DNA of 64,000 nt from Prinia subflava. Taxonomy: Eukaryota > Chordata > Aves > Passeriformes > Cisticolidae. The stretch is from assembly GCF_021018805.1 (NCBI RefSeq), contig NC_086258.1, forward strand, positions 16,206,692 to 16,270,691. Direction: 5' to 3'. A program made the translations under genes and the position numbers. Below, piece by piece: positions 37,088-48,554 of the stretch (positions are counted from its first letter, which is position 1; each line of letters starts with the position of its first letter). Below the pieces are notes generated by a model, which saw only the letters and a list, made by a program, of their open reading frames with translations, was not told where the DNA came from and did not search any database.

Positions 37088-38840
37088 TCTGAAAACATTC
37101 AGGCAAACAGATACAAGGTAAAATGATGTTGCATTTGAAGGTAGAGGAAGTTTTGCTACTGGCTTCAAGGAGCTGGGAATTCACTCAGGAAATCTCACAT
37201 CGAACTCCAAACATGAAATAAATCTGACTCTTTTTAGAGCAGTTTATTACCGCTGCAATTTCACTTCACACAATTATCCCAATTTACATCGCTCTACACA
37301 AGGAAAAACTCATAACTCACCCCATAACAAGCTGTACCCATCTAGTCCTGAGCATCACCTTATTATTCTACCTGTGAGCTCTTCCCAAGCAACACCAGGG
37401 TTTTTTTTTTTACCTGGCATCCCTAGAAGAGGTGCCATAGCAGTCTATATTAAGTATATTTGCATGATTTAATTAATAAAAAGATGGTAATTATTACTGA
37501 AGCAAATTACCATAAGGTAACATTATACAGCTCCTAAAAAGGCAACTTGAGTGAAAACAAAAATTCTAAAACGTTTTGCAGGAATCTAATGTACTAAGAG
37601 TAAATACTAATGTAAAGCTGTAATAATTCACCATTCTCTCTGTAACTGAGTCCTGCTGGGTTGATATCCTGGATATTTATGATCACATGGTGTCAATGAA
37701 GGAAGTAATGTGATCTGAATACAAAGCTCAAATCCTAGATGCACACAGATTTCCAGCATTATCCTAGAAAGCTTTAGCTGCCTGTTCTCATTTTTTTATA
37801 TGTGAAGATAATATTTTATTTACTTTACAACACTATTATGCAATTGAACTAATGTCCACTAGAACTCTGCCTAAGGCAAAAGGAGTATTGCACAAATACA
37901 CATCTAACTTAAAGAGGAACTGAGCCTTTTAAAAGGGAAAAAAAAAATCAGACATGTCCCACTCCAAATTCTCATAGTTTAACGTGTTAAAGGTACGTGG
38001 AATAGAAGCAATTTGAGATTCACAGAGCTGCCAACTTGACAGCAGCAGGGTAATAAAGGCCCCCAACACATGCACAGTTCCTATATCATTTACTGAAAAA
38101 CAGATTATATAAAGTATAGGAATGAAATTCGCTGATGGTGCAAAAGTGGAACCAAAGGCAGGTAAGGGAAGGGCTGAAGTCAGAACATGGCTAAAATCAG
38201 TAAGATTTAGAGAAACTCATTAGCAGTGGTTCTGCAAGTTTCACATACAGATCCTAGAGATAACAAAATAGCACAGGGAACACCACAGAAACTGAGTCAA
38301 ATGCCACAAAATTGGAACAGAGCATCAAATTTACAGTAGCAGCTACATGAACAAAATCCCCATACTGAGATCAGAATGGTGCTGATTCTCATTCATGGCT
38401 TGTCCTTCCCGTTCTCATTCCTGTGTAAAAGGATTCAAGTGGATGTTACAGATCCTGATTCCAAGCCCTTAAAACAGTCAGACCGTGTACAGAGCTTTCA
38501 CAACAATTAGAACCAGCAGCTCAGATCTCTGTTTGGAAATGAGCAACTGCAACGACAACATTGGAGGAGTTATCAAGAACTGAAATAAGCCCATGACTTC
38601 CCTGGGAATTTTGAATGAGAACAAATTGCAGGTTTCAGCCTGGCAGATTAGAAGATTTGAGGCTGTAGCTCCAGCTGATGCAGAAATGTATTTTTATCAG
38701 CTTTTATGTGCTACTTTGCCTCTTGCTTGCAGATTGCTGCATTGTGAAAAGCAGCAACACTAATTGCCTGGACACCCTCACTCATCTGGAGCAGCACTTC
38801 CATGGCAAAGTGCCACTGCCTCAGTGTGGGTAACAACCAG
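35350..38840. other. AT-rich, ORF-poor stretch
   Basis: About 3.5 kb. From about 35984 onward no frame reaches 60 codons, because the DNA is very AT-rich. It contains the (ATG)11 microsatellite at 37055-37087. At about 38122-38164 a short open frame reads MKFADGAKVEPKAG before a donor-like GCAG/GTAAGG. This faintly recalls the FADD reverse-transcriptase motif of CR1 but is too short to call. Confidence 0.5.
37055..37087 (+). repeat. (ATG)11 microsatellite
   Basis: Eleven uninterrupted ATG units, 33 bp, in unique AT-rich DNA. It is a probable polymorphic marker and has no coding context. Confidence 0.97.
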
Positions 38841-39125
38841 GAGCATCCCTAAAGCCCTGGCACCTCTGCAGCCACCACCTAATTTATGGACAAGTCAGTG
38901 TGTGACCACTGGACACTGAGCAGGGGGCAGTTCCTAAGCTGAATGGCAACCCAACCCAAGAAACACCAAAATGCATTCCACACTTGGTGCTGGGGGCATC
39001 CCTAAAGCCCTGGGACCTCTGCAGACATCACCTAAATTATGGACAAGTCAGTGTGTGACCACTGAGCAGGGGAACAGTTCCTAACCAAACCCAAGAAACA
39101 CCAAAATGCATTCCCCACCTGGGGG
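38841..39125 (+). repeat. Imperfect tandem duplication, about 153 and 129 bp
   Basis: Copy A (from 38843) and copy B (from 38996) share GCATCCCTAAAGCCCTGG, ACCTCTGCAG, TATGGACAAGTCAGTGTGTG and AAACACCAAAATGCATTCC in the same order. Copy B lacks 7 bp after GACCACT and about 14 bp after CAGTTCCTAA. A third copy seems to start at 39121-39128 (GGGGGCAT) but is not continued. This is a local duplication or two-copy minisatellite. It does not look like a known transposon and has no coding frame. Confidence 0.9.
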
Positions 39126-42100
39126 CATGTGGATTTACAGGCAAGAAATTCCCCCATAATAAAAATCAATGATTTTTAAATATCAGCATGGCACTCCCAG
39201 TCCTCAGTCAGCGAAGCACATTTCAATGTTTAACCTAGGTCTGCTCCCACTTGGGTATGATTTTCATAATTACCTGCTCTAGGCTCACTCTGCTCCTGCT
39301 GAAATCAATCACTATTTTTCTGACTTAAGGAGGAACAGAGTTGGGTCACTGCTGAAGCAAATTACAAATTACAACCTCATTGCATAAAAATTTTTAAAAA
39401 ATTAAAATATTCAGTGTAAATCTATTGAGACCTTTGGAAAACTGTACTACAGTATTTGTCTTAAGGACTCTGGAATTCTTTTAGAGACTGCAGAAAAGGG
39501 CAATTTTCTGTTCTTACATTCCCCAACCAAATTAAACAGTTTGCAAACTCAGAAAATATACTAAAGAGTGTACCAAGGTGATATTTTCAGCAAATTCAGG
39601 TCAATCACTCACATTAGTAATATCAGTTATGCAAGACAAGGCAAATTTGAAAAACACAGGCAAAGAATAAAGGATAATTTGGATATTATGCAAATAATAA
39701 TTTCCCCCCAAATGTAACAACAATAAAACTTAACCTGAAGCCATATTAATCTAGTCCTTATAAACAACTTATGTAGCAAATAGAAGAAAACTGATAACAA
39801 TGATATTCTCATTAGCAGATCTGGGTAGCAAATGATACAACTTTTCATGTTGAGTTAATTCATTTTTTCCTCCTCCTGAGCAAAAACAAAAATCAGTTTG
39901 AGACAGATTGATCCTATTGACTTTGAGTTAAATTAAACTTGCTGTAAAGGTAAAGTGGCAAAGCTCAAGTTATCCTGGTATGATCCTCAGATGGACACTG
40001 ATTCAGGGAGTGGGGTCTCATATGTGAAAAAAGCTGAAGTTGATCAATAAAATGTAAATAATGCTAAGAAAGGGAATCCAGGTGTTTGAGAGAGATCACA
40101 CAACAATAAAAGATTCCAGTCAAGGCCAGCATAGGTCCAGGACAGTCCTGAAATGGAGGTGCTTGACTGTTCACCCCTTCTGCTAAGTGGATCAGCATCT
40201 CTTTATATAAAGAAACATCACTCTTGGGAGTTCAAATTGCTCCATTTCCATGTGTGGTGCTTTTCTGGGGGGGTCAGTAATTTGTTTATTTGTTTGATTG
40301 TTGTTTTTCAGAACATATTTTCTTTAATTTAGGTGAACTCCAAGCTTTTTGTGTGAGTGGAAATTGTCAGTAGCACAGACACTCTCATCTCAGTGAAGGT
40401 GGCTGGGAGCAGAGTTTTACATATTTCTGCAGAAATGAATTGAAAATAAATCTAATTTCCTCCTACCCCTTGCTGTTCATCTCTATAACTCAGAGCCCTG
40501 ACTGCTCCTCACCAGTCTGGAGAAGGACTTGCTGAACTTAAGTTTCTCAGGAGTGACAACACAGAAATGCTTTGCCAGTGACCCAGACTTGCAGAGCAGT
40601 AAAGAATTCACTTCACAGACTTGGACCAGATGGTTGCATGTCAGAACAAGGTAGTGCAGCTTTTCTGGAGCAGAAGGGAGAGCAGGAGGTAAGGCACAGT
40701 CCAGGCTGCTGCTGAGCAACCAGCTCCATGAATGAAGTTTAATTTGAGTTTTCTACGCCCCCCCACAAAAATCAGGATATTTAGAATATTTAATATATTT
40801 AAACATATTGTAACATACTTATTTTTCCCCAGATTTTATTCATTTTTTGCCATATTCTCTCTGGTTCTTTAACAGGTTTTTTTTTGCAGTGCTGGCATTT
40901 AGGGTGACATCTCACAGCACTGAGGACACATCCTCAGACCCCTCAGTCCTGGATCTGGAACTTTCCTCCCTCACACAATTTCAGGCTCCCTCAGCCAAAC
41001 ATAATCAGAAATTCCCTTGATTCAGAGCACCTCCAATTGTGCTGTGCCCACCCCAGCACACAAATTCCATTCCATTAGTTTCACGCTTGCATTCTTAGCA
41101 GACTACGTGATCAAAGCAGAATTTTTAAAAAGTGGGCTATTATTCAATTGTTTTTAAATACAAACACTCATACTTTACACACAAACACACTCTACTTTAG
41201 CAGATGAAAAATTTTGTTTAACTAGTGCTGTTCATGAATCTTAACTATATGAGGCTTTTAGTGTAGTAAAGACAAAAGCTGAAGCAAAACCAAGTCAGCA
41301 GGGCTTTTCCCTTCTGGATTGCACAAGAACATAGACCTCTTTGGTAATAAATTTAATTTGACAGCTGCTAAAAAATTTACCAAGCTTGACAGCATGCACA
41401 GAAAGCAAAATAGGACAGAGAACCTGTGGGTTTCCCTGTTAACCTCAAAGAAAAACTGTTTATTTAAAAGAAATGATATTAAATTATGTTTGTTTGGTAA
41501 GCTTCAAATGATAGTTTTGCTGGCTACATTCTGCTCTCCCACAGATACTATTTTCTGTAGTAATTTTGTAGGCAATGTATTCTGAAGAATAAAGGAGGGT
41601 TCAATTTGAGCAGGCACAGGGTTGTATTTGGAATATAAAACACACTGTCTAGTCAGGAGAAGTAACTTTTCAGACTAAGATAAAGCAGAAAAACAGTGCT
41701 TTGATGATTTCTGCAATGAATCTGGAGAAATGACTGAGGAATTCCGAGCTTCTCAGAGCTTCACTTTCAGCTACAAAAGATTAGTTTGATTTTGAACATC
41801 TATGGATTGGAATCCATCTCACTTTGCTCCCTAATGCTTCCAAAGTGCTAATGGCAGCACAAAAGACTCTGGTGGTTCAACACAAATGAAAACAAATTGC
41901 AGGAACTGTGCCCAAGTAGGAACTGACAGTGCTGCATGTCAGATGAGAGCCAAGTGTTTACTCCGCTGCTGCTCGGGGCCCACGGCTGCATTGATTTGTT
42001 GGACCTGCATTAATATTTCTGATCTCATCCCAAAGCCTTGGCTCCATCCGCTCTGGAAGGCAATAACCCCATGTATTTTAAGGAGGACATGTGCTGTGGA

Positions 42101-44188
42101 GTAAAGCCTGAAGTGGGATTGAGTGAAATGCATTAATTTTGCATGGCTGGGATTGAAATGGGATTTTTTGAACAGAAGGAAAGGTGGTAACTCACTGCAG
42201 TCCCAAAGATCATACATGGGGTGACAGAAGGAGGTTTCCTCATTACGGAAAATACATCTTAATTATTAATCACCTTTGAAACATCACTTTCCTTTGATGA
42301 TTGGGGTTTTTTTTGTGTGCTCAAAATGAAACATTTTGAAAGAATTATGGCTGCAAAGCACCATCCCGAGCAATATTTCTGTCACACCTTAAGAGGGCAC
42401 TGCAGAATGCAAAGGGACACAGCAGGAATGGGAAATGTAGCAAGTTTCTTGTCAGAGTTTACAGGAAAATTTGACTTCTAATCTGTAAGAGAGATTTGTT
42501 CTCTGGCTGATAGGAGATAAATCATACCCAGCACTGCAGACCAAAGTACCCCAGACAGATCATCTGAGCATCTTCACCATTCTTCATCTACTTTCAGAAA
42601 CTGATAATTAATGGCATATAAAAATTCACTTTACTACACATGCAAGTACCATATATTCACTCTATCTCAACGTGAAAAATTATTGTTTTCAACACCCCTC
42701 AAGGATGAAAAGTGTGTTCCCATGAAGTGCTTTTCCTAACTGAAAACACACTAAAAAATGAATATTTCCTCAGATCCCAAGGCAAATTGATTTTAGTCAT
42801 ACTTGTGAGTTATTCTGGAAAAATGACATCTTGAAGGTTTTTATTTTCCCTTAAAATTATTCAGTTCCTTTAAAATCTTTAAGTGGAGAAAGAGTAGTGA
42901 TTTTATCAAATAATCTTATTTCTCACTTTCTTAAATGTCTGAAGTTATCAGCGAATGGAGGAAGACTTTTCAATGTATCTCCTCGAGCAATTTCTGCTGA
43001 TAAAGAATTATCTGAAACAACTCTTGCAAATCATCTAAAACCTACATATTTTCAGAAGGAAAACTGGATTATCAGTAAAAGACACTCTGTAGAACAATTT
43101 AAAAAAGAAACATTCTTTTAACACACTAATTGGAATACGTTCACAATTTTTTTGCCCTGGTATGATTTCTTTTCTTCCACTCCATAAGATTTCCTTGACT
43201 TCAGGAATTTCCATCTAAGAAGAAACCATTTAGGACATTTAGCACAAACCCCAAGTTCTGTGCTACTGCAGGGAAGGGTTTTGTCCTCACTGCCCACCAA
43301 GTGTGGTTATTTTTGTGCCTTTTGTTTTGCATTTGTAGTGGCAGACCCTGAAGAAACTCCTGGGAGCATCGCTCTACCTCAGCACTGTAACTGTGTTGTG
43401 GTCTATGAAGTAGAAGGCAGAGTATTTTTTTCCAAATAAAACCACCTTTCAGTCTTACTCTTGGTTCTTTCACAGATTCTGGGGGTGGTAATGTATTCTG
43501 GAATCATGAGCTCCAAAATGTACCCTTTGTAATGTGTGTGGGGGGGTGATAATTGGGACTGAAAGAAGAAATTTTAAAAAATAACATCACATGCTATAAG
43601 AACAAGAGAATAAATCGGTGGGCAAATTAAACAATCAGGGCTTAAGGACCAGCAACTGGAAATTCTAAGTGAATTCAGGAAATTAGCATTACTATGAGCA
43701 ACATGGCCTTTGAGGTGGTGTAAACAGGCAAACTAAAAAAACAATGACTCTGATATCGAAACAGAAATATGAAGAGAAACCCCAACACTCAAAGAAATCA
43801 AGAGAATTTGGAATTAGACATGAAAGAAGCTCCTGGGCTGTGTGAAATTAGTCAGAGCAGTGCTCTATGGACAACTTCCCACGGGCAAGGGTTGATGCTG
43901 CACTATTTCCTTGGGTGTCTGCTCTGCACATATCTCCTGTCCCAGCACTGTCACTGGTGCCCAGACACCATCAGCAGAGGGGGGCATTTTGTACATGATT
44001 CAAGACCCCCACGAGTCACCCAAAAACCCTAAAACCCTCCCTGGGAAGAAAGGATTTTTCCTGCAGACAGCCAGACTCATCAAACTGAGGAACAGGTGGC
44101 AGTGGGAGGCACTGAAGTGAAAATGTCTCCAGACAAATTGTTCTCCAGGGACTCCCACAGCAGTTTTCAGCATGAGGCCACACAGAGC
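39126..44188. other. Unique stretch before the LTR cluster
   Basis: About 5 kb. The segment near 41960-42180 is repeat-free, of mixed composition and holds paired TGCATTAAT words, so it may be conserved non-coding DNA. At 43435-43480 an AATAAA followed by a U5-like tail ending TTCTTTCACA resembles an LTR 3' end, but no 5' boundary could be set. Confidence 0.5.
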
Positions 44189-44237
44189 TGTCACGGTGCA
44201 CTCCTGGGATGGCCCAAGGACCACGAGCAAAGGGGGC

Positions 44238-44576
44238 TGTGACACCTTCTGTCGCTGTTTGCCACGCTGAAACGACCACACAGACGCTTGGAAATTGTGA
44301 GACAGAGTGCAGGGCAGAGAAAATCCACCCTTTGTTTATTACATCCTATTATACACTTTAAGAAAGGTGACCATGGATTGGAGAGTGGAATCCCCACCTC
44401 TCAGCCACACTGGTCAAAAGGACTGTCAGACAACCTCTGTTCTCTTGGAGAAGAACATGAAAAACAATGGCAATATTTACAAAACATGATCTCCTGTTTA
44501 CATGAAAGAATGTGAGAAAGTGAGAACTTCTACTTTAATATGAACGCTCAGAAAACTAAGAAATCTCATGGTGACA
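44238..44576 (-). mobile_element. Probable solo LTR, minus strand
   Basis: On the minus strand the element begins TGTCACC at 44576. A TATA-like GTATAATAG lies at 44346-44354 and AATAAA at 44335-44340. The U5-like tail runs to GGTGTCACA at 44238, or alternatively to GTGACA at 44189. Matching TGTCAC-type termini and the TATA-to-poly(A) order fit an endogenous retrovirus LTR. No clear target-site duplication and no retroviral coding sequence were found. The exact family is unknown to me, and the left boundary is uncertain by about 50 bp. Confidence 0.55.
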
Positions 44577-45060
44577 ACCTTCCCCCCAGGCTCCTGAGTG
44601 TCCTCAGCGCTCACTGGGCCAATCAGGGTATACACAATGGGACAGGTCCCACTTGCCACTCCAAGGATCAATTTTATTAACAGAAACACAAAATACACTT
44701 AACCCAGGTGAAGGGCAGAGGTGAACACCTGGAGCAAAGGAGGCAGGAGCCTTTAAGGGACTGCTGAGGGGCGGGGCTCAGGATAGGGAGCCAATAGGGA
44801 GAGGGGAATAAGGCGGGGCTTACAATGCAGAAACCAATGAGAAAACAGAGAGGGAGGGAGCAATGTAAACAACCAATAGGATGCTGAGGATTGGGAGATT
44901 GATAGGGAACAGTCTGGAAGAAGGGGCAGGGCCAGGCAGGGATTGACAACCAAGAAACTGGGTAGAACCAACTAGACAGAAAAAAGGGGGGGTACAGGGC
45001 AAACCATTTTGAAGGATGACAAAAACACACATTAAGAAAAACACACACCAGCACACAGAG
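44577..45060 (-). mobile_element. LTR-like or promoter-like region, minus strand
   Basis: On the minus strand, CCAAT boxes (44873-44877, 44834-44838, 44791-44795) and GC boxes (44811-44820, 44768-44777) are followed by a TATA-like CCTTAAAG (about 44751-44758). AATAAA follows about 75 bp further (44673-44678). This order is that of a U3-R region of a gammaretrovirus-like LTR. A further CCAAT lies at 44619-44623. The outer boundary near 45060 is a guess. The alternative is a genuine cellular promoter. It directly adjoins the LTR at 44238-44576 in the same orientation. Confidence 0.45.
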
Positions 45061-48000
45061 CAGATTCCTCAGCACCTGTATCCCTGCACCTCAGGATTCC
45101 TGGGCTCAGCAGACAGGCCTCTCCGGGGGTTAGAACTCAAGCAACAGAGAAACAAGTGCCTGGTGAGGTTCATTAATCAACGTCTGCTTTGCTTTCCACT
45201 TTCGGGTGGTAGCCACAGCTTGAGGTCACCTCTGGAGAAGTTAATCTTATAAACCCTGACAAGCACATATCTTGTCGGGGCTAATCTCTGCGGGTTTGGG
45301 CACGTTATCCATTACAGCTGTTATCCAGCACAATCACTCCCCGGCAGAGCCCGGCAGAGCATCCTCAGTGGTGCACACAGACTCAAGGACACCAGCTGCA
45401 TTCAGACTGGACATCAGTCACCCCAAGGAGCCAGGGGCACAACAGCCCCTGTCTGCAGCAACAGGCTGCTGCTGTGGAAGTCCACAGTTACACAGGAAAA
45501 CTCCTAACTCAACAATGCTGCTGAACGCAAAAAGATTTTTATCTGGGGTATAGATCTGTGACTCATGAGAAAAATCGATATCTACACATAACTTAATTTA
45601 AAACTTTGAAGAGGAATGTGTAATTTACAAGGAACAATCCCCCTATAAAAACAGCCACTTTACATCAACTATGATTTTTCCACATTTATTCATTTTTATG
45701 CTGAGCATTATTTCTCCTGTATTTTACACATACCTGTAAGATCCATGAATATACATATATCCACATACATATAGAAACAAGCAGATCCAGACTAGGTATC
45801 TGATATAATAGCTTTTCTTAATGCTCACCACTTTCCCAAAGAGAAGGAAATGTTTGAATGTCCCTTTGACATCTGCTTTTATTTAGTTCATCTGGAGGTC
45901 AGTGGGAACTGAGTGCCTTCAGTAACCTGAGAAAGACATTTAACATTTTACAGGGCTGTGACTTGTAGCTATTTATATAATTCAATGGGGCAAATCCTAT
46001 AAACTCCAGTGACACTAAAAAGGTCTGCTCATGAGAGGTGCTGCTAAGGAGATGCTGGATTCATGATCCTGGACAGCAGTGTTGGTACTTCTGCCACCAG
46101 ATTTGTGCTGGTCCCTTCCTCTGTCACAGCTCGTATATTAAAACTACAAGCTCCAATGTACCAAGAAAGCAATTTCTTTCAAAGTGACCCTACAGAATTA
46201 AACAAGGATTTGTGACCCTGCATTTTGGGATAAAAGAGATTTATGATCCTTGAAGAGATGTCAAAACTTCTGTAAGCACTGGCAGCTGATGTGCACCAGA
46301 CCACACTGGATACTTGCTGTGCAAGCCCACAGATTCCCTTTTCTGTCTGACTCCATTTCCAGACCCAACACCTGTGTTCCTGAAAGGTTAGGAAAGCTTT
46401 TCTGCATTCAAAGAGCAGAATGTGACTTACATTCCTTTCTGCTTTTTAATTCCCTTGGCTCATAAATTGTACATGGGATGATACTGGCACAAAAGAAATT
46501 TTTCCACTTTATGATCATTCAAGGCCTTCACTGTGAATGAGCAGCTCTTAAGCAACAGCACATACAGGAATCATATTCCAGCATCCTAATTTAAAAGGCA
46601 GGGTGATGGTGGTTGTCAGTCACAGGCATCACTTTTGCTGTTTCACTACAGGCTTCTTTATGGCCACTGAGCAGTGCAAGGGCTACAAAGGATCCCTCAG
46701 CAAACATCTGGAAATTAAATTTTCAACCTAGTAGAAGTCCCCAGCTCTGAGAAAGCAATTCTGTGCCTTGCAGTTGGGAGCAGCTCCTCTGTCAGGCAGC
46801 TGCTCTTCTGCAGACAGAGCTTTCATGAAGGTTTAGCTGCACTGTCAGTGATGAGAAATGGCCAGAGCTGCTCTGGTTTTCCTCTGCTGTGTCTGCAGTG
46901 CCTCTGAGTAAGTTGCTGAAAGGGATGTGGCAGGCAGGAACGCAGCACTATTCAAATAACTGCTTTCTCAGGAGAAGGAAAAAAGTGCTTTGAGGACACA
47001 GCTTATCTAAATAATAATTTTGGTTTTGACAGCCTTGCAGTTCACTGCCAGTTAAATACAAACGTTAACAGGTTACAGACACCAGATCAGCAAAGGAAGG
47101 GGGAAAAAACCAACAAACCACTAACTCCTGAAATAGTTCCCTCTGTTTAAAGATAAGAATGATTGAATAATGAGATTGATGCCTACATCTTCTGGAAACA
47201 AGGCTTTACATCTCAGATTTATGTGGTAGTAATCATGGATCATGCTCCAGGACTGCCCAGGAGCACAGAGCAGCCTGAACCAGCTACCTGTGGATTCCCC
47301 CTGGGTTAAAGACTTGTCCAGACTGAAAAAATCCTTTTGACCCTCCCAACCTTTTAATTTTCTTTTTTTCCATTTTTTTTAGTGCATAGAGTATTTTTGC
47401 ATATGGCATTCCTGTTTCTCTCAGAGAGAAAGGGAACCTGTCAAAAATTTGTAAGTACAAAATATTTCACATCACCCAGACTGTACTGCAAGAGAGACAG
47501 GATGTGCTTTTCTCTGACTGTAATGTGTAAATTTCTAGCTGGATCCATATGATGTGTGTGTGTCTAGATATATGTTTATTATCATCTATTTTTTTTGACC
47601 AAGGTTGCTAGGCTAAAATGTTAAGAAATCAGATGTTCTTTATGCACTGGTGTTGAGGAACAAATGCAGTAGCCTGTTTTCCTCAAATTGTAATTCCCTG
47701 CTATGTTGACATGAAACAGCACCTGATGCTTCCTTGGGATCTTTGCTGGAGACTAAGAACAGATTTGTTTAAAAATCACCAGGTTTTCCCCTTCTGTGCC
47801 GCTGCTGTTGGTCTTTAGACAAGTGCAGTTTAATTAAATCCTTTTAACTTACCTGAAAATCCTTCACGCCTCATTTGCAGCTCCTGAACAACCTGACCTG
47901 CACAGAACATTTGAGAGAAAACTATTTCTGCAGCCCTGGAGAAGATCTTACTTAACAAGAGCACATCGAACCTGAATTACATCTCTGAGGCATCTCCTCC

Positions 48001-48519
48001 TAGCATTTGAAAAACTTCCACTTATATAATTCTGGGTCTTCCAATTGGTTCTCCAAAATATTTAAGCTGGATATTACCAAGTGTAATAGAATAGATAATA
48101 TGCCTGCTGTGCTATAGACAACACATTTAATTAGTCCCATACATCACTGGAGCTAAACCACATCTCCCCAGGTGAAATGTCCCAGTCTTTAGCCTAATGA
48201 GGTTGGTGAATTTTTCCTTTTAAAAATAACCTGAGTTTAAAAGAATGAATGAACATTATCATGTTTACCTGCAATGCCTATTGCTGATCTTAATGGCCAT
48301 TATATGAGACCTTTTATGAGAAGCTGCAAGAGGTAGACAAGAAAGAGGCAAAGAAAATACAAAATAACAGGGAAAAAGGTCACAATTGTAACATAGCGCA
48401 AAAGTACAGTTCAAACATTAGGCTTTGGTGAGTGTTGGATTTATCTTAGAACAGAATCTCCAAGAGTTTACCAGAAACACCCCTGCTGCCCTGAACCCCA
48501 TGCTACAGAAAGCCCTTAG
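45061..48519. other. Unique stretch, CpG-enriched at left
   Basis: About 3.5 kb. The first 300 bp carry about eight CpGs between 45121 and 45360, dense for this window, and a short direct repeat (CCGGCAGAG twice near 45342-45360). Beyond that no gene, transposon or strong motif was recognised, and from about 46466 on no frame reaches 60 codons. Confidence 0.5.
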
Positions 48520-48554
48520 AATAAACAGTCTATTGCAAAAAAAAAAAAAAAAAT
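48520..48554 (+). other. AATAAA and poly(A): retrocopy-like 3' end
   Basis: AATAAA at 48520-48525 is followed 11 nt later by 18 uninterrupted A residues (48537-48554). This spacing is what a reverse-transcribed polyadenylated RNA leaves. The hexamer TTATCT occurs right after the tail and also at 48441-48446, a possible short target-site duplication. The body of any retrocopy would lie upstream but no gene was recognised there. Confidence 0.4.

Noticed and set aside
38122..38164. FADG-like peptide before a GCAG/GTAAGG donor, resembling the CR1 reverse-transcriptase FADD box
   Set aside because: Only about eight residues are similar and no CR1 sequence could be followed on either side.
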